Origin: DASUBV01 sp963725175
Lineage (GTDB): Bacteria > Actinomycetota > Actinomycetes > Streptosporangiales > Streptosporangiaceae
Assembly: GCA_963725175.1 (NCBI GenBank)
Contig: CAVRXH010000006.1
Coordinates: forward strand, 3,348,001 to 3,412,000
Length of the DNA stretch: 64,000 nucleotides
Direction of reading: 5' to 3'
Every line of letters starts with the position of its first letter. Positions within the stretch are counted from its first letter, which is position 1. The notes under the pieces were generated by a model. That model was not told where the DNA came from and did not search any database. It worked only from the letters and a program-made list of their open reading frames with translations. The translations under genes and the position numbers were made by a program. Below are positions 55,906 through 64,000 of this stretch, one piece after another.

Positions 55906-58884
55906 CTAATGCAACTCCTCAAGCCGGGCGAGCAACAAGGTGGATCCGTCATCAAGCTGGCTCCATGCGTTACGGAACATCCTCCGCCACTCCAGCTGGA
56001 CCGCTTCCGGCAAGTTTCTGAACAACTGTCCGAATATCTTGAACTCGCCGGGTACAGCGGCTGCGCCAGATGATCCCACATACGAGTTCGCCAGCATGCC
56101 GAATCCGGTCACATAATTGTCAAGAGCGGCGCCGAGTGCCCCATCGTTCCCTGACGCCATCCATTCGCGAATGCCCAGGTGCCCGTGCAGCAACCGCCAG
56201 CGGCCACGCAGGTCAGGAAATGCGTAAACGCCCATGACGTGCTTGACCTGCTCCGCGATCTTCTCGACGCCGTCCCGGTACCGCTGCTCGCCGCTCTCGA
56301 CCCAGGTGCGGTAGCACAACTCCGCATACTCGATCAGGTTCGCGAACCAGAACCACCCATCGGAGAGCTTCTCCGCCTGCTCGATGCCCTCTTCCAGGTA
56401 GCCTAGGCCGAGATCCGCGTCCTGCAGGCTAAAAATGCGGCCAGCGCGGTTCAAGGCCGCCGGATACCCGCGGATCGCCTGGTCCTTGCAGAGGTCCATG
56501 GCCCGGGTGACTAGGCGCTTTGCCGCCTCACGGACATCTCTGCCTGGCTCCAGCAGGCTGATGTTGTCTTCGGCCGCCTGAATCAGGCAGATGGCCTGCT
56601 CCTGGTACACCAGCCCGAGCCAGGTCCAGTTCCGCTGGCCCTGGAATATCTGGCTTGCGGTCTCGTAGGACTCCCAGGCCGTCTCGAACCTGCGCTCATA
56701 GCGATAGACCTCGCCCCTGACACTCCAGGAGAAGCCTTCCGCCTGTGTCTTCTTCAGCCGCTGCCGGACAGCGATGGCACTTTCCACGAGGTTCTGCGCA
56801 TCCCGGTAGCTACCTGCCAGGCCCTTAATGTAAGCCCAGTTCGTCTGGATCGAGGCCATCTGCTCGCTGTCGGCATCAGACTCCCGCACTTTCAGGTTAG
56901 CTAGCACGGCGTCACGGGCCTCCTTGTAGGCAAGGTCTGCCTCCCGCCACAGCCCGGCGTTGCGGTAGTAGTAGCCCAGCTCGTTGTGGGCGTTGGCGAT
57001 GAGGCTCTGCCGATCATCTGAGTCCACGTCCTGCGCTTCGCGCAGCGCCTCCTCAAAATGGGCGAGTCCTTCCCTGACCCGGCCCTCGGTCCGCATGTAG
57101 GCATTGCCCCGCAGGATGTTCAGCTCGTACCGCTGGACGTGCGTCGCGATGTAGGCGGGCAGCCTGTCCAGCATGTTGACGACGGTCTGGGTCTGCTCGT
57201 TCTCGATCAGGTAGGACGCGAACCGCAGCCCGATTTCCAGGTAGTACTCGCGGCCGGCCGCCGCGATCCACTCCCGGAACCGCTCGATTACCTCGCCGAT
57301 GACGTCGCCAAACGCATACGCGGGCACGCCGCCGGGCAGGAACCGCTGGATCTCCAGCGCCAGCCTGTCCTGGAAGAGCACCTCATGGCGGCGCTTCGCG
57401 GCGTCGAAGACCGCGATGAACTGGCGGCAGCCCTCCTCAAAGTCGCTCAGCAGCTGATAGTGCAGTCGGACGGCACGCAGCTGGTCAAGCTCACGCTTCT
57501 GAGTATCGGCGACGACGACGGCCTCGATGAAGGCGCTCTCCGCCTCGGGTTCGGCTAGCACCGCATCGCCAGTGTCCCCGCGAAGCTGGTCTTCCATATC
57601 CGTGAGCTGCTCGTCGAGGCGCCTAAGGCGCTCGATGACCTCGGCCTCGGGACTCTCGGTCAGCTGACTGTAGATGTCGACGGCTCGGCGCCATAGATCC
57701 TCACGCCATTCCCGTCCCTGATCGTGCAGGGGAATGATGCGCTGGGCGAGTTCCTCGGCGACAGCGTCGTGCAGGGTCACGTACCGCTCGTTTGACCGAG
57801 TCCGGATCCAGGGCTGCGCCTGGAGTTGCTTCCACACCTGCGCCTGGCTTTCGACTCCCTCCGGAAGCTCACGGAAGTCTGACATCAGGCGCTGAAATAT
57901 TGGCTCGCTAACGCTCTGCCGTACGACAGCGAGCCGCTTGATGGACTCGTGCCAGTAGTCAGCATCCCGATAGGGAGTAACCAGACGGCGCTTGAACTCC
58001 TCGTGCCGGAGCTGGCCAGCAGGGGAAAGCTCGCCCCGGTAGGGCAGGTCCGCCTCGATCTCGTCAATGGGAACACTGGCTTCTTCGGGAAATCCGCGCT
58101 CGGCGCAGTAGGAGACCGCGAAGGCGAGCCAGAGCGGATGGCCGCGGGTCAGGCGGACCAGGGCCGTCTTCTGCTCCTTGGTCCGCAGGCCCACGGCCAC
58201 GCTGCTGTTCTCGATGTAACTGTGGGCATCAGCCTCAGTAAATTCCGCCAGCGTGATGGTTTCCACCGGCAGCGGCTGATGCTTGTCCTCCAGTTCCTCT
58301 TTGATGGGATCGCGGCTGCCATCATCGTCGGGAATCGGCCGTCCGGACAGGATGAACAGCGTGGCCGGCAGCGCCTTCATCCACTGCGTCAAGGTCAGCA
58401 GCAGGTACATCCCGCGAATCGTCTCTACCGTGTCGAAGCTCATCACCACGGTCCGCTGATGCGCGCGAACGTAATCCGTGTAGCAGTCGATGAAGACCCG
58501 CTTGATCCGGCCGAGATGACTGACCACCGTCTCGTGACTCATGCGCGGTCGCGAGTAGTCGGGAAGCCGGGAGAGGTAGTCGAAGTAGGGCTGGAAGTAG
58601 ACGTTCTCCGGATCGAGCTGCTCGGCTACCCTCTGCTCCAGGTTCGACAGCAGCCAGTACTCGGAGTCGTCCACGTCGACCGGCTTGAGCCAGACGGTGA
58701 ACTCGTCGTTGTGGCTGCCGTCGGAGAGCGCGCGGACGAGCTGGGTCTTGCCGATGCCGCCTTGACCGTAAAGCAGCACGACGCGACTGGCGGGCCCGAC
58801 GCGCACCCCTTCTACCTCGGCCAGGATCCGCTGTTCCTCTGCTTCCCGCCGCACATATGCGGGGAACGAAACGTCGTAATACAC
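55906..58884 (-). CDS. STAND NTPase with TPR-like repeats
   Basis: A 992-residue protein. Walker A is GQGGIGKT (residues 40-47), as in NB-ARC/STAND switches, with a Walker B-like VVMSFDTVE around 147-155 and FILSGRPIP as sensor. A winged-helix segment (RYVTLHDAVAEEL) follows near residue 370. From about 560 to the end are helical TPR-like repeats (ANAHNELGYYYRNAGLWREA; WAYIKGLAGSYRDAQ; RGEVYRYERRFETAWESYE). The GTG start is one base after the TIR-gene stop. Such proteins sense a trigger and oligomerise. Confidence 0.88.
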   Translation of the reverse strand: MYYDVSFPAYVRREAEEQRILAEVEGVRVGPASRVVLLYGQGGIGKTQLVRALSDGSHNDEFTVWLKPVDVDDSEYWLLSNLEQRVAEQLDPENVYFQPYFDYLSRLPDYSRPRMSHETVVSHLGRIKRVFIDCYTDYVRAHQRTVVMSFDTVETIRGMYLLLTLTQWMKALPATLFILSGRPIPDDDGSRDPIKEELEDKHQPLPVETITLAEFTEADAHSYIENSSVAVGLRTKEQKTALVRLTRGHPLWLAFAVSYCAERGFPEEASVPIDEIEADLPYRGELSPAGQLRHEEFKRRLVTPYRDADYWHESIKRLAVVRQSVSEPIFQRLMSDFRELPEGVESQAQVWKQLQAQPWIRTRSNERYVTLHDAVAEELAQRIIPLHDQGREWREDLWRRAVDIYSQLTESPEAEVIERLRRLDEQLTDMEDQLRGDTGDAVLAEPEAESAFIEAVVVADTQKRELDQLRAVRLHYQLLSDFEEGCRQFIAVFDAAKRRHEVLFQDRLALEIQRFLPGGVPAYAFGDVIGEVIERFREWIAAAGREYYLEIGLRFASYLIENEQTQTVVNMLDRLPAYIATHVQRYELNILRGNAYMRTEGRVREGLAHFEEALREAQDVDSDDRQSLIANAHNELGYYYRNAGLWREADLAYKEARDAVLANLKVRESDADSEQMASIQTNWAYIKGLAGSYRDAQNLVESAIAVRQRLKKTQAEGFSWSVRGEVYRYERRFETAWESYETASQIFQGQRNWTWLGLVYQEQAICLIQAAEDNISLLEPGRDVREAAKRLVTRAMDLCKDQAIRGYPAALNRAGRIFSLQDADLGLGYLEEGIEQAEKLSDGWFWFANLIEYAELCYRTWVESGEQRYRDGVEKIAEQVKHVMGVYAFPDLRGRWRLLHGHLGIREWMASGNDGALGAALDNYVTGFGMLANSYVGSSGAAAVPGEFKIFGQLFRNLPEAVQLEWRRMFRNAWSQLDDGSTLLLARLEELH

Positions 58885-58885
58885 C

Positions 58886-60793
58886 TCACGGCTCCTGTCC
58901 GGCTTCCGCTATCTCGATCAGCTTGTCGTGCAGGCCGTCGCAGCCGGCTAGGGCGGCCTCCAGCTCACCGTCCTCGCGCAGTCGCCGTCCGGCGAAGTCG
59001 CGCAGTTCCCGCTCGGTGAAGGCGGACGGCTGGAGAGAGCTGAACATCGCTCCCGCCGACGCGCACAGCAACCTCGCCATCTGCGCCGATCCTGCGATTC
59101 GCAGGGCCTCGGCCTGGTGCCAGAGCGATTCGATCAGGCCGATGACCTGCACCGCTCCGGTCTGGCCGCCGACCCATTGTTCGACGTACTTGCGAGCTCG
59201 CTCGTGGGCCGCGATCCTGGCCGCATCCGACCGGTAGAAGTAGCGGAATAGCAGGCGTCTTACCGTCTTATCTAGCTCCTGCCATGCCTCGTTGAGCGGT
59301 CGCTTGAGCAGCGCGGTCGCGCTGATCGCCTGCCATACCTCGGTGAGCTCCCACCCGGACCGCGCCATGGCACGGCTGAAGTCCTCATCCGTGTTCAGGT
59401 GGTGCCGCAAGTGCGACTGCGTGAAGAGGCGATAGGTGACCAGCACCCGGAAGGCGTCCTCCAGGGCCTGCATCTGATGCTGCCTGCCATCGGAGATCCC
59501 CGGCATCAGGCTGTCCTGGGACAGCAGGCCCTTCTCCACATAGGGGTGGGCCAGCTTGGCAAAGGTCGCCGACTCAGCTAGCCGGTCAGGGCGTACCCAC
59601 TTCACGTCGCGGATCCATTCCAGGCAGCGCACCACCAGGGCAGGCAGCCCCTCGCTGAGGTCATGCACCAGCCTCGCGTGCCGCGCTTGCTCGAACGAAG
59701 AGAGCCTCGGACGACGCATCTCTTCCGCAAGCCGACCTAGCGCGTCCCCGATGACAATCGGGCTGAACTCGGCCAGCGGCAGGGACTCCAGCGACGGCAC
59801 AGGCGTAACACCACACCAGTCGTCATCCCGGCGACTGGCCACGATGACCGCCAGCTTGATCCGGGCATCGCCCCAGGCACCTACATCCTCGTAGATGCGG
59901 CCCAGGCAGTCCCGGAGCATGCGAGCAGATGCCCGGTCCAGGAGCTCGGCGCTATCCAGCAGGCAGAGATGCGGGTGGCCGCCCTCGATGATCTCGCCGG
60001 CGATCCTGGCCAGCCCATCGGCATCGGTTGCCACTGGCATGCTGTGCCCGAACAACTGCGCCAGGATGAGGCCGACGTCCCCCCGCCGTTCGCGGGGGAA
60101 CTCGCGCATATCCGCCAGCCTGGCCGTCCAGCGCCGCGTAGCGTCGTCCTCGCTCGGTTCATCAAGCTTCTTGCTGATTTCGTCGAGGAACCACGACTTG
60201 CCAAGCTGCGGCGGCCCGATCACCAGCCAGAAGTGGGCGCCACCGAGGCTAGCCAGGCCGCGGCTGACCCTTTCCAGATCGTCCCTGCGGTCCTGGAAGA
60301 CGGATGTACTCGGGGTGGTCGGAGGGTCGGCGTGCGGCCCTTCCCGTGCCATCGGCGCGGGCGGCTGCCTGGCCTTCAGCCCGGCGAGCTTGGCGGCCAG
60401 GTTCTCCAGCGCGACGCGGTCGAACCAGTCGTAGTCACCGAGGAAGCCAGCATCCCGGAACGGGACCTCAGCCACTTTCAACACATAGATAAATGGCCAC
60501 TCGGGGTCGTGATCTGGCAGGTCATTATCCCGGGATAACGCCAGCCCGCGCTCGCGGCGGCACCACGATGAGGCCATGAAGTCCGGCGACATCAGTGCTA
60601 GATACGCTGAGGCGCGCTGAAGCTTGTCTTCCATCTGGGCGGAAACCCGCACGCCGCGGACCTCTTGCCAGTCGTAAACGTCCACCTTATGTCGTCTGAG
60701 CGCGGCAACAACCTCGGCGGCGGCCGCACTATCTTCTTCGGCATAGCTCAAGAAGATCAAACTCGTCCGTCCCCCCTGGTGAGCCCCGCTCAT
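58886..60793 (-). CDS. TIR domain-ATPase protein
   Basis: A 635-residue protein, first gene of the operon. The TIR domain (about residues 8-125) reads SLIFLSYAEEDSAAAAEVVA and has the catalytic-type glutamate E81 in SSWCRRERG, the position used by NAD-cleaving TIR enzymes. A P-loop ATPase domain follows, with GPPQLGKS (193-200), a HPHLCLLDSAELL Walker B, and helical C-terminal repeats. I chose ATG 60793; GTG 60796 and TTG 60814 are in frame and the ribosome site is weak. TIR plus ATPase suggests a signalling or immune effector. Confidence 0.85.
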   Translation of the reverse strand: MSGAHQGGRTSLIFLSYAEEDSAAAAEVVAALRRHKVDVYDWQEVRGVRVSAQMEDKLQRASAYLALMSPDFMASSWCRRERGLALSRDNDLPDHDPEWPFIYVLKVAEVPFRDAGFLGDYDWFDRVALENLAAKLAGLKARQPPAPMAREGPHADPPTTPSTSVFQDRRDDLERVSRGLASLGGAHFWLVIGPPQLGKSWFLDEISKKLDEPSEDDATRRWTARLADMREFPRERRGDVGLILAQLFGHSMPVATDADGLARIAGEIIEGGHPHLCLLDSAELLDRASARMLRDCLGRIYEDVGAWGDARIKLAVIVASRRDDDWCGVTPVPSLESLPLAEFSPIVIGDALGRLAEEMRRPRLSSFEQARHARLVHDLSEGLPALVVRCLEWIRDVKWVRPDRLAESATFAKLAHPYVEKGLLSQDSLMPGISDGRQHQMQALEDAFRVLVTYRLFTQSHLRHHLNTDEDFSRAMARSGWELTEVWQAISATALLKRPLNEAWQELDKTVRRLLFRYFYRSDAARIAAHERARKYVEQWVGGQTGAVQVIGLIESLWHQAEALRIAGSAQMARLLCASAGAMFSSLQPSAFTERELRDFAGRRLREDGELEAALAGCDGLHDKLIEIAEAGQEP

Positions 60794-61252
60794 CACCCCA
60801 TCAATGGCAGCCAATCGCCGAGGTCACCGACCCCTTTTCCTTGACCTCAGACTGTAGATGAACCAACCAGATGGAAGCAACATTATCTATGACGCCGTTA
60901 TGGCTGAATTATGATGTATAAGTAGATTTGATCCGAAGGAATAGGGCGGGCGCGAGGAGGGGCACGCCGGGGCAGCATCCATAACGTCTGGGCAGCCTGG
61001 ATGCAGCAGGCCGGCCCGGTGCACCGGTCGCTCCGTCCGTACGAGGAACTCGACGCCCAGACGTAGGCAGCCGGCGCCCCGCCGCCAACTAGCGCCGCCG
61101 CCGCGCGCCGCCACCCTGCCGCCCGGCCACCGGGCCGACCGGGCGACCGCGGCGCCGACCGATCCGCGCTCGTCCGGGCTTCACTTTCTATAAGCCTTGT
61201 TTTAAGTTAAAAATAGCCCGGATTGGTCCCTGGCTGGCAGGAGGTACGGCGC
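60794..61252. other. Intergenic region with two AT-rich patches
   Basis: This stretch separates the divergent TIR operon and the GH16 gene. The AT-rich patch near 60870-60930 is the probable TIR-operon promoter region. The middle (60945-61175) is very GC-rich with no convincing gene. A second AT-rich patch (61180-61215) precedes GH16, with TTCACT (61180-61185) and TAAGTT (61203-61208) as a weak promoter at 17-base spacing. Confidence 0.5.
61200..61212. promoter_or_regulatory. AT-rich palindrome before the GH16 gene
   Basis: TTTTAA-G-TTAAAA is a perfect 6-base inverted repeat around one G, overlapping the weak -10 box. In such GC-rich DNA it stands out as a possible operator. Confidence 0.5.
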
Positions 61253-63694
61253 ATGAATCACGGGATGTATGCCAACGAGCGCCCTGGCGGGCGAGGCGGC
61301 CGGCTGAGGTCGTTACGGCGGCGCTGCGCCGCGAGCGCGGTGGTGCTGCTGGCCGGGTGCCTGACCGGCGTCGCGTTCACCGTGCTGGCGGCCGCGCCGG
61401 CGGCGCAGGCGGGCACGGCGCCGCCCCCGCCGGCCGGCTGGACCACGGTGTTCAGCGACAACTTCGCCGGGGCCGCTGGGTCGGCGCCATCATCGGCGAA
61501 CTGGTTCTACGACATCGGCACCGGCTACGGAACGGGCGAGGTCGAGAACACCACCAACTCGACGAACAACGTCTACCTGGACGGCAACGGCGACCTGGTG
61601 CTCAAGGCGACCGAGAGCGGCAGCACCTGGACCTCGGGCCGGATCGAGAGCACCCGCGAGGACTTCCAGGCCCCGGCGGGCGGGGAACTGGAGATGACCG
61701 CGTCGATCGAGCAGCCGAACCCGGCGAACGGCCTGGGCTACTGGCCGGCGTTCTGGGCGCTCGGCTCGCCGATGCGGGCGGGCGGCGGCTGGCCTACCTC
61801 GGGCGAGATCGACATGATGGAGGACGTCAACGGGCTGAACGAGGCCTCGCAGACGCTGCACGACGCCTCCAATAGTCCTGGCCACGCGCTGATCGCCTGC
61901 CCGGGCGCCGGCTCTAGCTGCCAGACCGGCTTCCACACCTACTCGGTGATCATCAACCGCACGAACACCAGCGCGGAATCGATGGAGTTCGTGATGGACG
62001 GCACCGTCGAGGACACCATCACCGAGGCCTCGGTGGGCACGACGGCCTGGCAGGAGGCCATCGACCACGGCTTCTTCATCATCTTCGACCTGGCGATGGG
62101 CGGTAACTACCCCACCGGCGAGTGCAGCTGCACCGCCCCGACCTCGGCGACCACGTCCGGGGCGCAGATGAACGTGTCCTACGTGGCCGTCTACGAGGAA
62201 GGCGGCAACTCCACGCCGACCGGCACCGCGACGGCAACCGGCCAGGTCACCGGCCTGAACGGGCTATGCCTGGGCAACCAGAACTCGCTGGACACGGAGA
62301 GCAACCCGATCGGCGTCGCCACCTGCAACGGCAGCGCCGGCCAGTCGTGGTCGCCGTACACCGACGGCACGCTGCGCACCCAGGGCGGCTGCCTGGATGT
62401 GGTCAGCGCGGGGACTACCAGCGGCACGGACGTGGACTGGTATCCCTGCAACGGCACGGCCGCCCAGGACTGGACGGCGGAGTCCAACGGGGAGCTGGTG
62501 AACCCGAGCTCGGGCCTCTGCCTCACCGTTCCCGGCGGCAATACCGGCTCGCGGCTGGATATCGAGACCTGTACCGACGCCACCGACCAGCAGTGGAAGC
62601 TGCCGACCGGCAGCGGCGGCGGCAACACGGTCACGGTCACCAACCCCGGCAGCCAGAGCTCGACCACCGGCACGGCGGCCAGCCTGCAGATCAAGGCCAG
62701 CGACTCGGCCTCGGGCCAGGCGCTCAGCTACAGCTCCACCGGCCTGCCGACGGGGCTGTCGATCAACTCCTCGTCCGGGCTGATCTCAGGGACGCCTACG
62801 GCGGCGGGCACTTACAACGTGACGGTGACCGCGACGGACTCCACCGGAGCCAAGGGCACCACCTCGTTCACCTGGACGGTGAGTTCCAGCAGCGGGAGCT
62901 GCGGCACCAGGAACATCGCGCTGAACCAGACCACCACGGCGTCCTCGGAAGAGAGCGCGGCCTATCCGCCGGCAGACGCGACGGACGGCAATACCAGCAC
63001 GCGCTGGTCGAGCGCGTTCTCCGACCCGCAGTGGCTGGAAGTCGACCTGGGCTCCACGCAGTCGATCTGCCAGGTGACGCTGGACTGGGAAGCGGCCTAC
63101 GCCACCGCCTTCCAGATACAGACCTCCAACGACGGCTCCACCTGGACCACCATCTACTCCACCACCACAGGAACAGGCGGCGACCAGACCCTCAACATCA
63201 CCGGCAGCGGCCGCTACATCCGCATGTACGGCACCGCCAGAGCCACCCAGTACGGCTACTCACTCTGGGAATTCCAGGTGTACGCCGCTGGCCAGGCGGC
63301 CTGCGGAACGAGCAACATCGCGCTGAACAAGACGACGACGGCCTCATCCTTGGAGAGCGCGGCCTATCCGGCCGCCGACGCCACGGATGGCAGCCTGAGC
63401 ACGCGCTGGTCGAGCGCGTTCTCCGACCCGCAGTGGCTAGAAGTCGACCTGGGCTCGACCCAGTCGATCTGCCAGGTGGTACTGGACTGGGAGACCGCCT
63501 ACGCCACCGCCTACCAGATACAGACCTCCAACGACGGCTCCACCTGGACCACCATCTACTCCACCACCACAGGAACAGGCGGCGACCAGACCCTCAACAT
63601 CACCGGCAGCGGCCGCTACATCCGCATGTACGGCACCGCCAGAGCCACCCAGTACGGCTACTCACTCTGGGAATTCCAGGTATTCGCCAGCTAG
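61253..63694 (+). CDS. Secreted multidomain GH16 beta-glucanase
   Basis: An 813-residue secreted enzyme. A signal peptide (to about residue 55) is followed by a GH16 domain with the catalytic motif GEIDMMEDVNG (nucleophile and acid Glu in ExDxxE), fitting a beta-1,3-glucanase. Then come a ricin-type lectin module, an Ig/He_PIG-like beta domain (SYSSTGLPTGLSINSSSG), and two F5/8 type C (discoidin) modules, nearly identical. Ribosome site AGGAGGT lies 8 bases before ATG 61253. It would cut fungal or plant glucan outside the cell, complementing the chitinase. Confidence 0.92.
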   Translation: MNHGMYANERPGGRGGRLRSLRRRCAASAVVLLAGCLTGVAFTVLAAAPAAQAGTAPPPPAGWTTVFSDNFAGAAGSAPSSANWFYDIGTGYGTGEVENTTNSTNNVYLDGNGDLVLKATESGSTWTSGRIESTREDFQAPAGGELEMTASIEQPNPANGLGYWPAFWALGSPMRAGGGWPTSGEIDMMEDVNGLNEASQTLHDASNSPGHALIACPGAGSSCQTGFHTYSVIINRTNTSAESMEFVMDGTVEDTITEASVGTTAWQEAIDHGFFIIFDLAMGGNYPTGECSCTAPTSATTSGAQMNVSYVAVYEEGGNSTPTGTATATGQVTGLNGLCLGNQNSLDTESNPIGVATCNGSAGQSWSPYTDGTLRTQGGCLDVVSAGTTSGTDVDWYPCNGTAAQDWTAESNGELVNPSSGLCLTVPGGNTGSRLDIETCTDATDQQWKLPTGSGGGNTVTVTNPGSQSSTTGTAASLQIKASDSASGQALSYSSTGLPTGLSINSSSGLISGTPTAAGTYNVTVTATDSTGAKGTTSFTWTVSSSSGSCGTRNIALNQTTTASSEESAAYPPADATDGNTSTRWSSAFSDPQWLEVDLGSTQSICQVTLDWEAAYATAFQIQTSNDGSTWTTIYSTTTGTGGDQTLNITGSGRYIRMYGTARATQYGYSLWEFQVYAAGQAACGTSNIALNKTTTASSLESAAYPAADATDGSLSTRWSSAFSDPQWLEVDLGSTQSICQVVLDWETAYATAYQIQTSNDGSTWTTIYSTTTGTGGDQTLNITGSGRYIRMYGTARATQYGYSLWEFQVFAS
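63112..63279 (+). repeat. F5/8 type C module repeat, copy 1 core
   Basis: This 168-base stretch appears identical by eye to 63514-63681, offset 402 bases (134 codons). Flanking parts of the two modules differ slightly. Confidence 0.85.
63514..63681 (+). repeat. F5/8 type C module repeat, copy 2 core
   Basis: The second, identical copy of the 168-base core at the end of the GH16 gene. Identity at synonymous sites implies recent duplication or conversion. Confidence 0.85.
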
Positions 63695-63709
63695 CGGGCG
63701 GATAGCAAG

Positions 63710-63745
63710 CCGGGGCGCCGCGGACCGTGGTTCGCGGCGCCCCGG
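63710..63745. terminator. Hairpin terminator after GH16 gene
   Basis: A perfect 13-base-pair GC stem (arms 63710-63722 and 63733-63745) with a 10-base loop. It lies between convergent genes and may act on both. Confidence 0.85.
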
Positions 63746-63768
63746 ACCTGGTGGCAGCCGCGGGGCCG

Positions 63769-64000
63769 TCAGGCTCCCGCCATGGCGGTCCAGAAATCAC
63801 TGAAGCCGTCCTGCGGCCCGGTCATGCCGCGCTGGCTGAGGTAGATGCCGACGATGCCGCGGGCCGGGTCGACGTGCGCGCTGGTCCCGGTCCCGCCGTC
63901 CCAGCCCCACCTGCCCGGCGCCATCCACGGCCGGGCGGCCTCGATCTCCACTCCGGTGCCGAGGCCCCAGGACGTACCGGGGCCGACTATGGGCAGCGCC
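63769..64000 (-). CDS. Serine hydrolase (beta-lactamase family), C-terminus only
   Basis: The open frame runs from the window edge to a stop at 63769. It reads as the C-terminal end of a class C beta-lactamase/esterase-like protein: WGLGTGVEIE, GRWGWDGGTGTSAHVDPARG and GIVGIYLSQRGM. The W-D-G-G-T-G-T stretch fits the family's third catalytic motif region (normally HTG/KTG-like). The N-terminus and active-site Ser lie outside the window. Confidence 0.75.
   Translation of the reverse strand, partial: ALPIVGPGTSWGLGTGVEIEAARPWMAPGRWGWDGGTGTSAHVDPARGIVGIYLSQRGMTGPQDGFSDFWTAMAGA

Noticed and set aside
60887..60982. 31-codon minus-strand frame upstream of the TIR gene, considered as a maturase precursor
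   Set aside because: It has no ribosome site, spans the probable promoter patch, and lacks an FxSxx end or any leader-core pattern.

Overview
The window is high-GC DNA with actinobacterial hallmarks: a WhiB regulator, DUF3040 and DUF6918 proteins, a furA-katG pair, GTG starts and many 1-8 base start/stop overlaps. Secreted chitinase and beta-glucanase genes with ricin-type and F5/8-type carbohydrate-binding modules suggest a soil saprophyte that degrades fungal or insect walls. I cannot place it below class level.

Layout. 1-3 kb: small stress-type membrane proteins, a WhiB protein and a DUF3040 protein. 3-6.6 kb: phosphoketolase and acetate kinase (sugar phosphate to acetyl phosphate to acetate plus ATP). 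6.6-9.1 kb (minus): an amino-acid permease and a LacI regulator. 9.3-14.3 kb: secreted chitinase, a lectin/beta-helix protein and a frameshifted secreted protein. 14.4-16.3 kb (minus): a two-component system. 16.4-18.3 kb: YceI plus a visibly damaged ABC transporter. 18.3-27.7 kb (minus): an MFS transporter, then a tightly packed run of a small membrane protein, SDR, GH15, TPP enzyme, GMC oxidoreductase, its small subunit and a membrane protein. 27.9 kb: an enolase-superfamily remnant. 28.4-33 kb (minus): a seven-gene Mrp/Mbh-type cation antiporter operon without the large NuoL-like MrpA part. 33.2-36 kb: a 25-residue membrane peptide, a methyltransferase, an unknown protein and a P-loop ATPase with a nuclease-like tail. 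36.2-37.9 kb: a quinone oxidoreductase and a TetR regulator diverging from two matching palindromes. 38-40.7 kb: furA-katG. 40.9-46.3 kb: a HAD phosphatase, then an adaptor/ABC/FtsX efflux operon with a lipoprotein. 46.4-51.3 kb: sigma factor, anti-sigma factor, ABC ATPase and two membrane proteins. 51.5-54.3 kb: DUF6918, then MarR coupled to a ClC channel. 54.4-60.8 kb (minus): TIR-ATPase, STAND-TPR NTPase and radical SAM/SPASM enzyme in one operon. 61.3-63.7 kb: a multidomain GH16 glucanase. The right edge holds the C-terminus of a serine hydrolase.

The strongest candidate for an undescribed system is the TIR/STAND/radical-SAM operon at 54.4-60.8 kb. It joins immune-type signalling modules to a peptide-modifying type of enzyme, and its DNA looks lower in GC than its surroundings. 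It resembles FxSxx-COOH peptide systems in outline, but I see no precursor peptide.

A second theme is gene damage. There are seven single-base frameshifts in six genes, two ABC genes with internal loss or fusion, and an enolase-family gene missing its centre. Either sequence errors or real decay could explain the single-base cases; the deletions look like real rearrangement or misassembly.
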